From NCBI GenBank assembly GCA_964646625.1, contig CAZYHC010000015.1, positions 1 through 64,000 of the forward strand: a DNA stretch of 64,000 nucleotides, in the 5' to 3' direction. The translations under genes and the position numbers were made by a program. Shown in pieces: positions 42,053 through 50,360 of this stretch (position 1 is the stretch's first letter; the number at the start of each line of letters is the position of its first letter). The notes under the pieces were generated by a model that worked only from the letters and a program-made list of their open reading frames with translations, ran no database searches and was not told the DNA's origin. This DNA comes from DAOULT01 sp964646625. Lineage in GTDB: Bacteria; Chloroflexota; Anaerolineae; CAZYHC01.

Positions 42053-43945
42053 TCAGAGCGAATCACGAAACCTTTGATATACTTCAAATACATCAGGGCC
42101 CCAAAGTAGGCCAAAGTCTCTGGGACTTGTAGTGACACATACAATATCTCCAATTGCAACTTCTTGGTTGAACAAAACTCCCAAAGCATCTGTAGTCTCA
42201 ACAGTCCTTATTGGCTGACCGTTGATTCTAATGATAGCTGAATGGGTAGTAGCAATCCACATCTGAGTTGATGGGAATACCGATGTAGTACATTCGGTCT
42301 CGTCATAGCTATTAAGAACTTGGACCTCGGGGCAGAAGCCTCGATCACAGTATGTGATATAGTGTTCCTTAACATCTGGTCCCCAAAAAAGACCGAAATC
42401 GCGTGGCTCCCCCTCGACACATATTGTATCACCTTTATTTACTTTTTGCTCAAAAAGTGTCCCCGCAAGATAAGGCGGGTTGTAAGGGAATTGTCCAATT
42501 GGCGTTAAATTGATCTTTATGGTGACTGGGTGAGCGGAGGATAACCACATCCAATCTGAGTCATAATCTGAAACCTTACATCCATCGGGATCACTGCTAT
42601 CTAACTTTTGGAGTCGGCTACCTAGTCTTGTAGCGGTGGGAGTTAGCACTTGTATCGGCATCGGTGTGTCAGTCGGCGTACCTGTCAGGGCAAGTATGTT
42701 TGTCAGAGTGAGTATAGCTGCTCCCCTATCATCAGCCGGGTTGTTGGTCAGGTTGGTCTGGCTGGAGCCATCGGCGTTCATGACGTAGATTTCATAGTTG
42801 CCATCACGATCAGACTCAAAAGCAATGCGCCCCCCATCTGGTGACCAGGAAGGGAATCTGTCATAAGCCGGGTTGTTCGTCAGGCGGGTCTGCCCGCTGC
42901 CGTCGGCGTTCATCACGTAGATTTCATGGTTGTCATCGCGGTTGGACACGAAGGCGATGCGCGTGCCGTCCGGCGACCAGGAAGGAGCCTCATCCCAGCC
43001 CGGACTGTTCGTCAGGCGGGTCTGCTCGCTGCCGTCGGCGTTCATCACGTAGATTTCATGGTTGCCATCGCGGTCGGACTGAAAAACGATGCGCGTGCCG
43101 TCCGGTGACCAGGAAGGAAGCCAGTCATCGGCATGGTTGTCCGTTAGGTAGGTCATCCCGCTGCCGTCGGTGTTCATCACATAGATTTCTAAGTCGCCAT
43201 AGCGGTCAGAGATGAAGGCTATGCACTGGCTGTCCGGTGACCAAACAGGAGCCCAGTCATTGGTCGGGTTATTGGTCAGTCTGGTCTGGCTTGTGCTGTC
43301 GATGTTCATAACGTAGATTTCATCATTGCCATCACGGTTGGACTCGAAAGCAATACGCTCCCCATCAGATGACCAGGAAGGCATCCGCTCACTAGCCGGG
43401 TTGTTGGTCAGCCTAATCTGGCCTGTGCCATCGGTGTTCATGACATAGATTTCATCGTTGCCATCACGATTTGAATAGAAAGCAATGCGCCCTTCCACAG
43501 CAGGGGGTATGGGTGTAGCCGTTGGCGGTATGGTGGTAGGCGTAGGCGTGTCAGTCGGCGTAGGCGTGTTGGTATTAGTGGCAATGAAAGTGGGTGTTGA
43601 GGTGTCTATCACAGTGGGCGAAGGCGTGTGAGCGGCGGGGGGTGTATTTGTAGAGATTGGCGCAGGTCTTGTGGGTGAAGGAGAAGCGGTTGGAGTGAGC
43701 AGAGCTACTGATGTGGGCTGAGGCGGCCTGCCTGAGATGGTAACGAGAACAAAACCTGTCACGCCAAAGCACATTAAGACCGTCCCAAAAACTATCAAGA
43801 TAATGCATCTCCGAGGCGTGATTTCTATTGTTGGGAACTTACCTATAATACCTATAATAACGGCTATGGCTCCTATGACGAAAGCGGCTTGCAGAATACC
43901 GGCTTTATACAGTTCTATGAGAACATCTATGAATATTTCGACCAT
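42053..43945 (-). CDS. Membrane-anchored PD40 (TolB-like) beta-propeller protein
   Basis: A 630-residue protein. Two N-terminal membrane helices (about 14-35 and 45-70) are followed by a Pro/Thr-rich stalk (75-155). Six PD40 repeats of about 42 residues follow (IAFxSNRDGNDEIYVMNxDG, then LTNNP and PSWSxDG), forming a six-bladed propeller outside the membrane. The last 200 residues contain two copies of an unnamed module, each ending in RDFGL-x-WGPDV. It differs in style from the sugar genes around it and may sense or bind something at the surface. The propeller is encoded by DNA repeats. Confidence 0.83.
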   Translation of the reverse strand: MVEIFIDVLIELYKAGILQAAFVIGAIAVIIGIIGKFPTIEITPRRCIILIVFGTVLMCFGVTGFVLVTISGRPPQPTSVALLTPTASPSPTRPAPISTNTPPAAHTPSPTVIDTSTPTFIATNTNTPTPTDTPTPTTIPPTATPIPPAVEGRIAFYSNRDGNDEIYVMNTDGTGQIRLTNNPASERMPSWSSDGERIAFESNRDGNDEIYVMNIDSTSQTRLTNNPTNDWAPVWSPDSQCIAFISDRYGDLEIYVMNTDGSGMTYLTDNHADDWLPSWSPDGTRIVFQSDRDGNHEIYVMNADGSEQTRLTNSPGWDEAPSWSPDGTRIAFVSNRDDNHEIYVMNADGSGQTRLTNNPAYDRFPSWSPDGGRIAFESDRDGNYEIYVMNADGSSQTNLTNNPADDRGAAILTLTNILALTGTPTDTPMPIQVLTPTATRLGSRLQKLDSSDPDGCKVSDYDSDWMWLSSAHPVTIKINLTPIGQFPYNPPYLAGTLFEQKVNKGDTICVEGEPRDFGLFWGPDVKEHYITYCDRGFCPEVQVLNSYDETECTTSVFPSTQMWIATTHSAIIRINGQPIRTVETTDALGVLFNQEVAIGDIVCVTTSPRDFGLLWGPDVFEVYQRFRDSL

Positions 43946-43987
43946 CTCGTGTCCTCCTTACACAGAGCTACCTTTGCATTCCATCGC

Positions 43988-45055
43988 TCAGGGGCCGAAG
44001 AAGCGCTCCAGGGGCAGGGAGACGGATGCCCCTCGGAAAAGCACAGCCTGGATGCTATCGAGGAGAGGAAACCTACCCTGCAATTCCCCCTGCTCTACTC
44101 TGGCTGCGAGCGCCCGATGCACCACCCCGATGGCCTCGATCCCTTCTACGGTGGCCCCTTTCATCGCTGCGCGGGCCTCGTCGAAAGAAAGGCCCTCGCC
44201 CAGCAGTTGCCCCAGGGTCAGGTTGCGTCCCTGCTGGCAGGTGACGTACAAATCGCCTAACCCGCCCAGGCCGTAGGCCGTCTCCGGGCGCCCGCCCAGA
44301 AGTTGGGTCAGGGCGGCCATCTCGTGCACGGCCTGGTTGAAGACCGCCGAGCGCAGGTTATCCATCGTGTTCGCGGTTGTGCTGGCGGCGGCTGTGGCCG
44401 CCGTGGATTTCGCCAGGCCGTCGCACATCCCCACGCCGATGGCGTAGCCGTTCTTCACCGCGGCACACACTTCCAGGCCCCGGATATCTGAAGTAAGCTG
44501 GACGTGATAATAGTCGGTGGCGAAGAACCGGGTGCACCGCCGCAGGCTCTCCTCCTGCTCGGAGGCAAAGATCACGCAGGTGGGGCGGCGGTCGGCCAGT
44601 TCCAGCGCCTTCGACGGCCCGCCGATAGCCACCACCGCTACTTTAAGGTGCCTGGCACCTGGGTCGGGCAGAGAGTCGGCGATGATCTGGGGCAGGGTGC
44701 GCAAGTGGCCGCTCTCCATCACCTCCAGCCCCTTAGCCACGTTGACGATGGCCGTCCCCGGAGAAAGAAAAGGGGCGATCTTTTCCGTCATCTTCCCTAC
44801 CGCTTTGGAGATAACCCCCAGGACGACGACCTGGGCCCCTTGCACAGCTTCTCCCAGGTCTTCGACGTGGAAGGGCCGGATGGACGGCGGCAGGTGCATT
44901 TTCATGGCCGGGTGCCACCCGTCTTCCAGGAGGCGGTCGATGACGGCGCGATCGAATTCCGTGCCGCACAAGGCCACCTGATGGCCGTTATCGGAAAGGG
45001 GGATGGTCAACGCGCTGCCCATCACCCCGGCCCCCACAATCGCTACCTTTGCCAT
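43988..45055 (-). CDS. NAD(P)-dependent glycerol-3-phosphate dehydrogenase-like protein
   Basis: A 355-residue GpsA family protein. The Rossmann motif VAIVGAGVMGSALTIPLSDNG is at the N-terminus, GTAIVNVAKGLE near 107 is the substrate loop, and the catalytic Lys is in EVCAAVKNGYAIGVGMCDGL near 200. GLGGLGDLYVTCQQGRN near 270 is a family hallmark. Since it sits in a polyol cluster with an FGGY kinase, it may oxidise the phosphorylated polyol made by that kinase instead of serving phospholipid synthesis. Half of a family 1 repeat (44645-44660) lies in frame. Confidence 0.82.
   Translation of the reverse strand: MAKVAIVGAGVMGSALTIPLSDNGHQVALCGTEFDRAVIDRLLEDGWHPAMKMHLPPSIRPFHVEDLGEAVQGAQVVVLGVISKAVGKMTEKIAPFLSPGTAIVNVAKGLEVMESGHLRTLPQIIADSLPDPGARHLKVAVVAIGGPSKALELADRRPTCVIFASEQEESLRRCTRFFATDYYHVQLTSDIRGLEVCAAVKNGYAIGVGMCDGLAKSTAATAAASTTANTMDNLRSAVFNQAVHEMAALTQLLGGRPETAYGLGGLGDLYVTCQQGRNLTLGQLLGEGLSFDEARAAMKGATVEGIEAIGVVHRALAARVEQGELQGRFPLLDSIQAVLFRGASVSLPLERFFGP
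44645..44660. repeat. Half copy of dispersed palindrome family 1 inside the GpsA-like gene
   Basis: aggtgcctggcacct, in frame as PGARHLK, between conserved strands of the dehydrogenase. Confidence 0.55.
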
Positions 45056-45140
45056 TGCATCTCCTTCACATCAAGCCACAGCCGATTTGGCTTCATGGCA
45101 GGGCTTTTCCCTCCGTGCACTCTGTGTCCTCTGTGGCTAA

Positions 45141-45902
45141 TCAACTGAAAGTTCGGCCCCCGTCCACGGTGATGATCTGGCCCGTGACGTAGCTGGACAG
45201 GTCGGAGGCCAGAAAGAGCACCACGTTAGCCACCTCTTCCGGCTGGCCCACCCGGCGGAGCGGGCTTCGTCGGCCTATCTCTTCCATCTGCTCCGGGGTA
45301 TAAAGTCTGCCCATGCCCCTGGTGGCGATCTGACGGGGGGCCACGGCATTGACGGTGATGCTATAAGGGCCGAGCTCGCGGGCCATGGCCCGGGTCAGGC
45401 TGTTGAGGCCCCCCTTGGAAGCCGCGTAGTGAGCGCCGCCGCCCGTGCCGGTGAAGGCCGAGGCGGAAGAGACGTGCACCACCCGCCCCCAGCCCCGGCT
45501 AATCATGTGTGGGGCCACGGCCTGGCTCACGTAGAAAGCTCCGGTCAGGTTCACGGCCAGGGTCCGCTGCCAGGTCTCAAACTCCACCTCCAGGAAAGCC
45601 CGTTTAGGGTAGATGCCGGCGTTGTTGACCAGTATGTCGATGCTTTCTCTGCGGGCCAGCACCTCTTTTACCAGGCTTTCCACCTGTGGGGGCTGAGTCA
45701 CGTCCACCGGCTGGAAGCAGGCCCACTCTCCCCGGCCCTCTATGAGAGAGACGGTTTCTTGAGCGGCGGCTTCCATGCTCCCCAGGTCGGCGGCCACCAC
45801 GGCGGCCCCGGCCTCGGCCAATTTCAAAGCGATGGCCCGACCGATGCCCACCCCGGCGCCGGTAACGATGGCTGTGCGACCTTCCAGCGAAATCCCAACC
45901 AT
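45141..45902 (-). CDS. Short-chain dehydrogenase/reductase
   Basis: A 253-residue classical SDR. TAIVTGAGVGIGRAIALKLAEAG at residues 10-32 is the TGxxxGxG motif, NNAGIYPKRAFL near 92 the NAG motif, VHVSSASAF near 143 the catalytic Ser and HYAASKGGLNSL near 158 the catalytic Tyr and Lys. The end (SSYVTGQIITVDGGRTFS) is the usual SDR ending. It probably oxidises a polyol or sugar in the same pathway as the FGGY kinase. The ATG at 45902 is favoured; an extension would translate the upstream GGGAAT-type repeat. Confidence 0.87.
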   Translation of the reverse strand: MVGISLEGRTAIVTGAGVGIGRAIALKLAEAGAAVVAADLGSMEAAAQETVSLIEGRGEWACFQPVDVTQPPQVESLVKEVLARRESIDILVNNAGIYPKRAFLEVEFETWQRTLAVNLTGAFYVSQAVAPHMISRGWGRVVHVSSASAFTGTGGGAHYAASKGGLNSLTRAMARELGPYSITVNAVAPRQIATRGMGRLYTPEQMEEIGRRSPLRRVGQPEEVANVVLFLASDLSSYVTGQIITVDGGRTFS

Positions 45903-45957
45903 ATCCCCATTCCCTATTCCCAATTCCCCTATCCCTATTCTCCAATACCTATTTTAC
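45903..45957. repeat. Dispersed GGGAATAGGGA-type repeat
   Basis: On the plus strand attccctattcccaattccc, then ctatccctattctccaatacc, between the FGGY kinase and the SDR. The same type is seen at 4907 and inside queA. Confidence 0.75.
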
Positions 45958-45959
45958 CC

Positions 45960-47492
45960 CTACTCCCCATAGGTAAGTTCGGTCAGGCGGTCTATCAGGG
46001 AGCGCAGGGCGGGGAAGATGCGGCGGTAGACCTCTTCGTAGAGCTTATCGTAGACCTTCTGAGTTTCCTCATTGGGAGTATAGGTCTCGCCCAGGCGTAC
46101 CATAGCAGCGGCGGCCTCGTGCACGTCTCCGTACAGTCCGCCGGCGGTGGCGGCCAGGATGGCGGCGCCCAGGCAGGTGGCTTCCGGGCTGGCCGAACGG
46201 GTGACGGGCTTGCCGGTGATGTCGGCCACCATCTGGCACCAGAGATGGCTCTTTGAACCGCCCCCCATCGCTATGAAGCGCTCGATGGGGATACCCAGCG
46301 CCTCCTCCACGCCGCTGGTCGCCAATCGCTGCTCGAAGGCGATGCCCTCCAGGATGGCGCGGTACAGGTGCGCCCGGCCATGCGTGCCTCGCCAGCCGAC
46401 GATGATGCCGCTGGCCGCCGAGTCCCAATAGGGGTTCATGACGCTGTTCCAGTAGGGGACGAGCATCAGCCCCAACGAGCCGGGGGGCACTTTGCGAGCC
46501 GCGGCCTCAAAGATTTCCTCAGCCGAGACGTTCAGTTTGAGCTCCTGGGGGTCGATGCCGCCGAACTTTTCCACAAACCAGCTTATGGTGAAAGTCCCGC
46601 CGCGCAGGACGGTTTCCAGCAGGTAGGTTTTGGGCACGCCGCCGTTGAGGGTGCGGAAGGCCGGGTCAGCGGCATATTTTTCCGAGAAAGCCCCGGAGAC
46701 CACCGCCGTCCCCAGGTTCAAATAAGCCTGGCCTGGGGCGGTGATGTTGGCGCCCAATCCGGCCGACTGTCCATCGCCCAGGGCGGCCACCACCGGCAGC
46801 CCGGCGGGCAGGCCGCACTTTTCGGCGGCTTCTTCCGTTACGGTGTCCATCACTGCGCCGGGGGGGTAGGCTTCCGAGAACTGTTCGAGGCGCAGCCCCA
46901 GGGCGGAAATCAGGTCCTCGGCCCAGCAGTGATTGACCATGTCGAAGACGCCCATCGGGTCGGCGCAGCCCCAGCTCGTTTTGAACTGGCCGGTCATGTT
47001 GAAGACCAGGTAGGCGTGGACGTCGAGGTATTTATAAGCCCGCTCGAAGACGGTCGGTTCGTATCTGCGCAGCCAGAGGATATTGGGTATAGATGGGGTG
47101 GTGGAAAGAGGCTTGCCTGAGACCTGGTGAAACTTTTCTGCGCCGTAGAGAGAATCGATATCCTCCAATTCGGTCCAGGCGCGCTCGTCCAGCCAGAGGG
47201 TGCCGTTGCGCAAAGGTTGGCCCTTTTCATCTACCGGCACGAAGGTTTCCCGCTGGTGGGTCATGCAGAGAGCGGCCACGCGGGCCGGGTCTACGCAGGA
47301 CATCGCCCCCCGCAAGGCGCAGGCGGTGGCCTCCCACCAATCCTCGGCCCGCTGCTCCCACCAGGTAGGCTGGGGGTTGAGGAGGGGGAAAGTAGCCCGT
47401 CCCTCAGAAAGGGGGTGGCCTGTTTTATCCCAGACGATGGCTTTGCTGGCGCTGGTACTGCAATCCACACTGACGACCAAATCCTTTTTCAC
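45960..47492 (-). CDS. FGGY-family carbohydrate kinase (xylulokinase-like), copy 2
   Basis: A 510-residue FGGY kinase. VSVDCSTSASKAIVWDKTG at the start is the phosphate loop, MTHQRETFVPVDEKG near 80 the substrate region, AALGDGQSAGLGANITAPG near 230 the catalytic Asp segment and FIAMGGGSKSHLWCQMVAD near 405 the adenosine motif. It is a close paralogue of the kinase at 16956-18485. The GTG at 47492 sits 6 bases after GGAGG and matches the paralogue's start; a TTG at 47498 is in frame. It lies 28 bases downstream of hgcB and is likely in the same transcript. Confidence 0.87.
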   Translation of the reverse strand: MKKDLVVSVDCSTSASKAIVWDKTGHPLSEGRATFPLLNPQPTWWEQRAEDWWEATACALRGAMSCVDPARVAALCMTHQRETFVPVDEKGQPLRNGTLWLDERAWTELEDIDSLYGAEKFHQVSGKPLSTTPSIPNILWLRRYEPTVFERAYKYLDVHAYLVFNMTGQFKTSWGCADPMGVFDMVNHCWAEDLISALGLRLEQFSEAYPPGAVMDTVTEEAAEKCGLPAGLPVVAALGDGQSAGLGANITAPGQAYLNLGTAVVSGAFSEKYAADPAFRTLNGGVPKTYLLETVLRGGTFTISWFVEKFGGIDPQELKLNVSAEEIFEAAARKVPPGSLGLMLVPYWNSVMNPYWDSAASGIIVGWRGTHGRAHLYRAILEGIAFEQRLATSGVEEALGIPIERFIAMGGGSKSHLWCQMVADITGKPVTRSASPEATCLGAAILAATAGGLYGDVHEAAAAMVRLGETYTPNEETQKVYDKLYEEVYRRIFPALRSLIDRLTELTYGE

Positions 47493-47520
47493 ACTCAACC
47501 TCCATAAGCTGACATTGTTA

Positions 47521-47856
47521 TCATGAGCAGCAACAGCCCGACTCGGGCTCAGGCTCGCAGGCAGATTCTTTCTTGCCAGTGAGGGCCGCGTAGATCATAG
47601 CCGCCGCGCACCCCACCCCACTATCCACCGTGATGGCGTCAGTTGGACAGTTGAGCTGACAGGCTCCACATTCCATACACGCTTCGGGACGGACGAGCCG
47701 CGCCACGCGGTCGCCTGACGCAAACACAGCATGTGGACAGACGATAGTACATATTCCACAGTTGATGCACAGCCCCGGGTTGTATTCGAGGGTATTTATG
47801 CTTGTGCGCACTATGGAATCACAAGCACAAGTAGCAGATATAGCTTCGCTAACCAT
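47521..47856 (-). CDS. hgcB: Mercury methylation ferredoxin HgcB
   Basis: A 111-residue 2[4Fe-4S] ferredoxin. The first cluster motif is CINCGICTIVCP (Cys30, 33, 36, 40) and the second CMECGACQLNCP (Cys60, 63, 66, 70), including the C-M-E-C-G-A-C signature of HgcB. GVGCAAAM (Cys83) and a C-terminal triple Cys (108-110) are also family marks; the tail is thought to handle Hg(II). HgcB reduces the corrinoid of HgcA during methylation of inorganic mercury. It begins 18 bases after hgcA with an agaggat site. An N-terminal extension with two further Cys (10, 12) is somewhat longer than usual. Confidence 0.95.
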   Translation of the reverse strand: MVSEAISATCACDSIVRTSINTLEYNPGLCINCGICTIVCPHAVFASGDRVARLVRPEACMECGACQLNCPTDAITVDSGVGCAAAMIYAALTGKKESACEPEPESGCCCS

Positions 47857-47874
47857 TGTTATAATCCTCTTTCT

Positions 47875-48882
47875 TTAACTGAATAGCCCGATCAGAGTGC
47901 AGGCGATTGTCAAAACGATGCCTGTCCCAAACGTCCCGGCCATTACAGGGATGTAGGCGAACATCTCGCGCTTGACCCCACTTTTGGACGTAAATGTGGT
48001 TGAGCCGGTGAAGTTCAGCGCCAGGAAAGCGGTCACCGGGGGCAGGCCTAGCAGATAGGCCAGCGTCCAGCCCGCCCGCAGCCACCACGCGGCATCTGGC
48101 TGGCTCAGAAATGCCGTCAGAGCGAAGGGAAGCGCCACTACTCCGCCCAGGATAAACCCCTTGGCGCTGAATGCGCGTGTCGGTAGCCAGGGAAGCAGAA
48201 CAGGGAATACCACCACGCCGGCCAGAATAGCCGCCACCACGCCCGCAGACGCCAGGGGGCCGACGACCAACCACAGCACCATTGCAGCGATCAAGGTTGG
48301 CAGCAAGACGTGAACCAGTTCTACCGGAATCAGGATCAGACGATCGCGCAGGGTAAAGCGCACCCGGCGCATTTCCGGCGTAGCCTGGCCGCTTCGGAGA
48401 TATTCTGGCAAGTCGGCAGCCCGCACCGGGCCGTACTCGACTTTGAACCCCGAACGCTTCTTGACCTCGTGCGCGGCAACTCCGGCGGCAGCCAGTTGGG
48501 GCAAGATCAACACGCGGCGCTCGACGACTTCATGGAGCGCGGTGGCCTCAAGGCGATGCACCAATTCGTCAGTGCCGAAGGTGCCCTTACCGGCCGCGCA
48601 CCAGACGTTGACGCCATAAGTGTTCAACACCATGATGTAGCCGTCAATTCCAGCCAGCGCCGACCGCAGCGCGTCGAAGCTGAGCGTGTAGTTGGCGGTG
48701 ACGAAAACGGGCGAATCCGCGGTGGGCTCGCCCAGGGCGTACAAACCCGGCTCGACTCGATGCCCGCTACGGTTAACGCCCCAGCGGGCCAGAAAGTGGT
48801 CCCACCGATGCGCCAGGGTGATGGCGCTGGCGGTGGGTTGAATATGTGGTTGTGTCGGCTTATTCTCCGGGGATGATGGCAT
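47875..48882 (-). CDS. hgcA: Mercury methylation corrinoid protein HgcA
   Basis: A 335-residue protein. The corrinoid-binding domain (about 40-165) has the invariant cap-helix motif NVWCAAGK at residues 92-99, whose Cys95 is the lower ligand of cobalt, followed by GTFGTDELVHR. The C-terminal half has five membrane helices (about 183-206, 210-231, 241-259, 268-290, 309-331) with the conserved NFTGSTTFTSKSGVKREM at 290-307. HgcA passes a methyl group from methyl-THF-derived methylcobalamin to Hg(II). The ATG lies inside the end of the alcohol dehydrogenase gene (23-base overlap) with a gaggg site 8 bases upstream. No ArsR-type regulator is adjacent. Confidence 0.97.
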   Translation of the reverse strand: MPSSPENKPTQPHIQPTASAITLAHRWDHFLARWGVNRSGHRVEPGLYALGEPTADSPVFVTANYTLSFDALRSALAGIDGYIMVLNTYGVNVWCAAGKGTFGTDELVHRLEATALHEVVERRVLILPQLAAAGVAAHEVKKRSGFKVEYGPVRAADLPEYLRSGQATPEMRRVRFTLRDRLILIPVELVHVLLPTLIAAMVLWLVVGPLASAGVVAAILAGVVVFPVLLPWLPTRAFSAKGFILGGVVALPFALTAFLSQPDAAWWLRAGWTLAYLLGLPPVTAFLALNFTGSTTFTSKSGVKREMFAYIPVMAGTFGTGIVLTIACTLIGLFS

Positions 48883-49900
48883 ATTTAAGTCCCTCGCCCC
48901 TCTTGACCGCTCGCAGGGCGTCCTCCAACCGGCTTAGAGGCATCGTGCCCTTGATGAATTTTTTAGGGTCAACCGCCCCTTGAAAGATGAGGTCAAAGGC
49001 CATCTCAACGTAACGCGGCGAATGGTGATAGATTCCTTTAAGCGTCAGTTCGCTGTAATGCAGTTCGGTGGTATCCACGCTGATGCTGGTCTTGGCCGGG
49101 CAGCCCCCAAAAAGGACGACGGTACCCGCCTTGCGGGCCATGGCGATGCTTTTTTCCCAGGCCTGGGGCTGGCCCACCGCTTCTATGACCAGGTCGGCCC
49201 CACGTCCTCCCTCGGTCAGCCCCCTCACGGCCTGCACCTGGTCGTCTACGGCATCGATATCTATGACCTCGTCGGCGCCGAAAGCTTCAGCCATCTCCAG
49301 GCGGGGCGCAAAGCGGCCCGAGGCGATGACCCGCGCTCCCTTCAGCTTGGCTAAAATGATGAACATCAAGCCAATGGAGCCCACCCCAGTGACGACTACC
49401 GTATCGCCCAGATGAACGTCCACTCTCTCGATCCCATGTACGACGCAGGCCAAAGGCTCCACAAACGCGGCCTCGGCGAAGGAAACGTGGTCGGGCAAGG
49501 GATAGACGTTCTGCTCCACGATCCTGCGCGGTATGATAATGTGTTCGGCGTAAGTACCCCAATGGTAAATTATGTCCTCGCACAGGCTGTGATAGCCGCG
49601 CCGGCAATAGAAACAACGTTGGCAGGGAGCAGAGTTGGCCCCGCCGATCCGCATCCCTTCTTTGAAGCGGGTTACTCCGGGCCCCACGGCGGCCACCGTG
49701 CCCGCCCATTCGTGCCCGGCGCGGGCTGGAGGAGAGGACATGGCTTTATGCCAGCCGCGCAGGAAAGCTTTGAGGTCAGTGCCACAGGTCAGGGCCGTGC
49801 CCACTTTCACCAGCAATTCGCCCTCCTGCAACTCAGGCAGGGTGATTTCCTCAATGCGCATATCTTCTTTGCCGTATAATAAAGCGGCTCGTGTTTTCAT
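48860..49900 (-). CDS. Zinc-dependent alcohol/polyol dehydrogenase (IolM- or threonine dehydrogenase-like)
   Basis: A 346-residue medium-chain dehydrogenase. Catalytic zinc ligands are in CGTDLKAFLRGWHK near residue 38 and GHEWAGTVAAVG near 62. Structural zinc Cys are in CQRCFYCRRGYHSLC near 92-106. VVVTGVGSIGLMFIILAK near 165 is the NAD fold. In T. maritima a dehydrogenase of this type (IolM) takes part in inositol breakdown, so it may work with the IolN/IolO-like genes here; sorbitol or threonine are alternatives. The ATG at 49900 follows aggatggaagac. hgcA starts within its last codons. Confidence 0.85.
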   Translation of the reverse strand: MKTRAALLYGKEDMRIEEITLPELQEGELLVKVGTALTCGTDLKAFLRGWHKAMSSPPARAGHEWAGTVAAVGPGVTRFKEGMRIGGANSAPCQRCFYCRRGYHSLCEDIIYHWGTYAEHIIIPRRIVEQNVYPLPDHVSFAEAAFVEPLACVVHGIERVDVHLGDTVVVTGVGSIGLMFIILAKLKGARVIASGRFAPRLEMAEAFGADEVIDIDAVDDQVQAVRGLTEGGRGADLVIEAVGQPQAWEKSIAMARKAGTVVLFGGCPAKTSISVDTTELHYSELTLKGIYHHSPRYVEMAFDLIFQGAVDPKKFIKGTMPLSRLEDALRAVKRGEGLKYAIIPGE

Positions 49901-49987
49901 GTTGTCTTCCATCCTATTCTATTTATTAATTTAAGAGCGTGCAGGAACGCCTGACGCCGCTCCCACAGGCCCCGGTTCAGGGAAATC

Positions 49988-50278
49988 TTATTCAGCAAGC
50001 AGTCTGGAGAAAGGAACGAAAGGTCCCAGGGGAATAAGGTCAAAATCCAGCAATCCCTCCCTGACCAACGGCAGAGTGTCGAGCACTTTTCCGGCTTCTT
50101 CCACATCTGCACATTCGAGTACCAGCACTGCATCGGGTCGGTCTGTACGGAAGTACAGCTCACGGAATACGTCAGAGGCGTAAAGTTCCCAGGCCCTGGC
50201 TGCTTCCTCTTGGAGATGAGGTCTAAATTCTTCTTCTGTGGCGCCGGGTAGAGATTTACCAATGGCTAGAATTTTCAC
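49988..50278 (-). CDS. YciI/muconolactone isomerase-like small protein
   Basis: A 96-residue protein with a ferredoxin-like alpha+beta fold pattern. It has KILAIGKSLPGATEEEFRPHLQEEA, then VFRELYFRTDRPDAVLVLECADVEEAGKVLDTLPLVREGLL and FDLIPLGPFVPFSRL. It resembles muconolactone isomerase/YciI-like dimers. Such proteins in sugar clusters may be isomerases or lyases, but no active site can be named. It lies between the binding protein and the dehydrogenase on the same strand. Confidence 0.65.
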   Translation of the reverse strand: MKILAIGKSLPGATEEEFRPHLQEEAARAWELYASDVFRELYFRTDRPDAVLVLECADVEEAGKVLDTLPLVREGLLDFDLIPLGPFVPFSRLLAE

Positions 50279-50305
50279 AGGTTCAACCCCCTTCTTCTCT
50301 AAAGA

Positions 50306-50337
50306 AGCTCTACACCCCTGGGCAGGGGTGTAGAGCT
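50306..50337 (-). promoter_or_regulatory. Perfect 15-base inverted repeat after the binding-protein gene
   Basis: Arms AGCTCTACACCCCTG and CAGGGGTGTAGAGCT with a 2-base centre, 24 bases after the solute-binding protein stop. Only a weak T-run (TCTTTAG) follows on the minus strand. It could stabilise the upstream message so that binding protein is made in excess over the downstream genes, including hgcAB. Confidence 0.7.
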
Positions 50338-50360
50338 AAGGTCAGACGGGCCGAATATGC

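Noticed and set aside
42780..43480. Repeats in the PD40 gene as a CRISPR-like or mobile array
   Set aside because: The units translate in frame as beta-propeller blades and vary as protein repeats do.
47875..48882. Corrinoid protein of the CODH/ACS complex (CdhD-like) instead of HgcA
   Set aside because: The NVWCAAGK motif, the five membrane helices and the adjacent HgcB are not found in CdhD.
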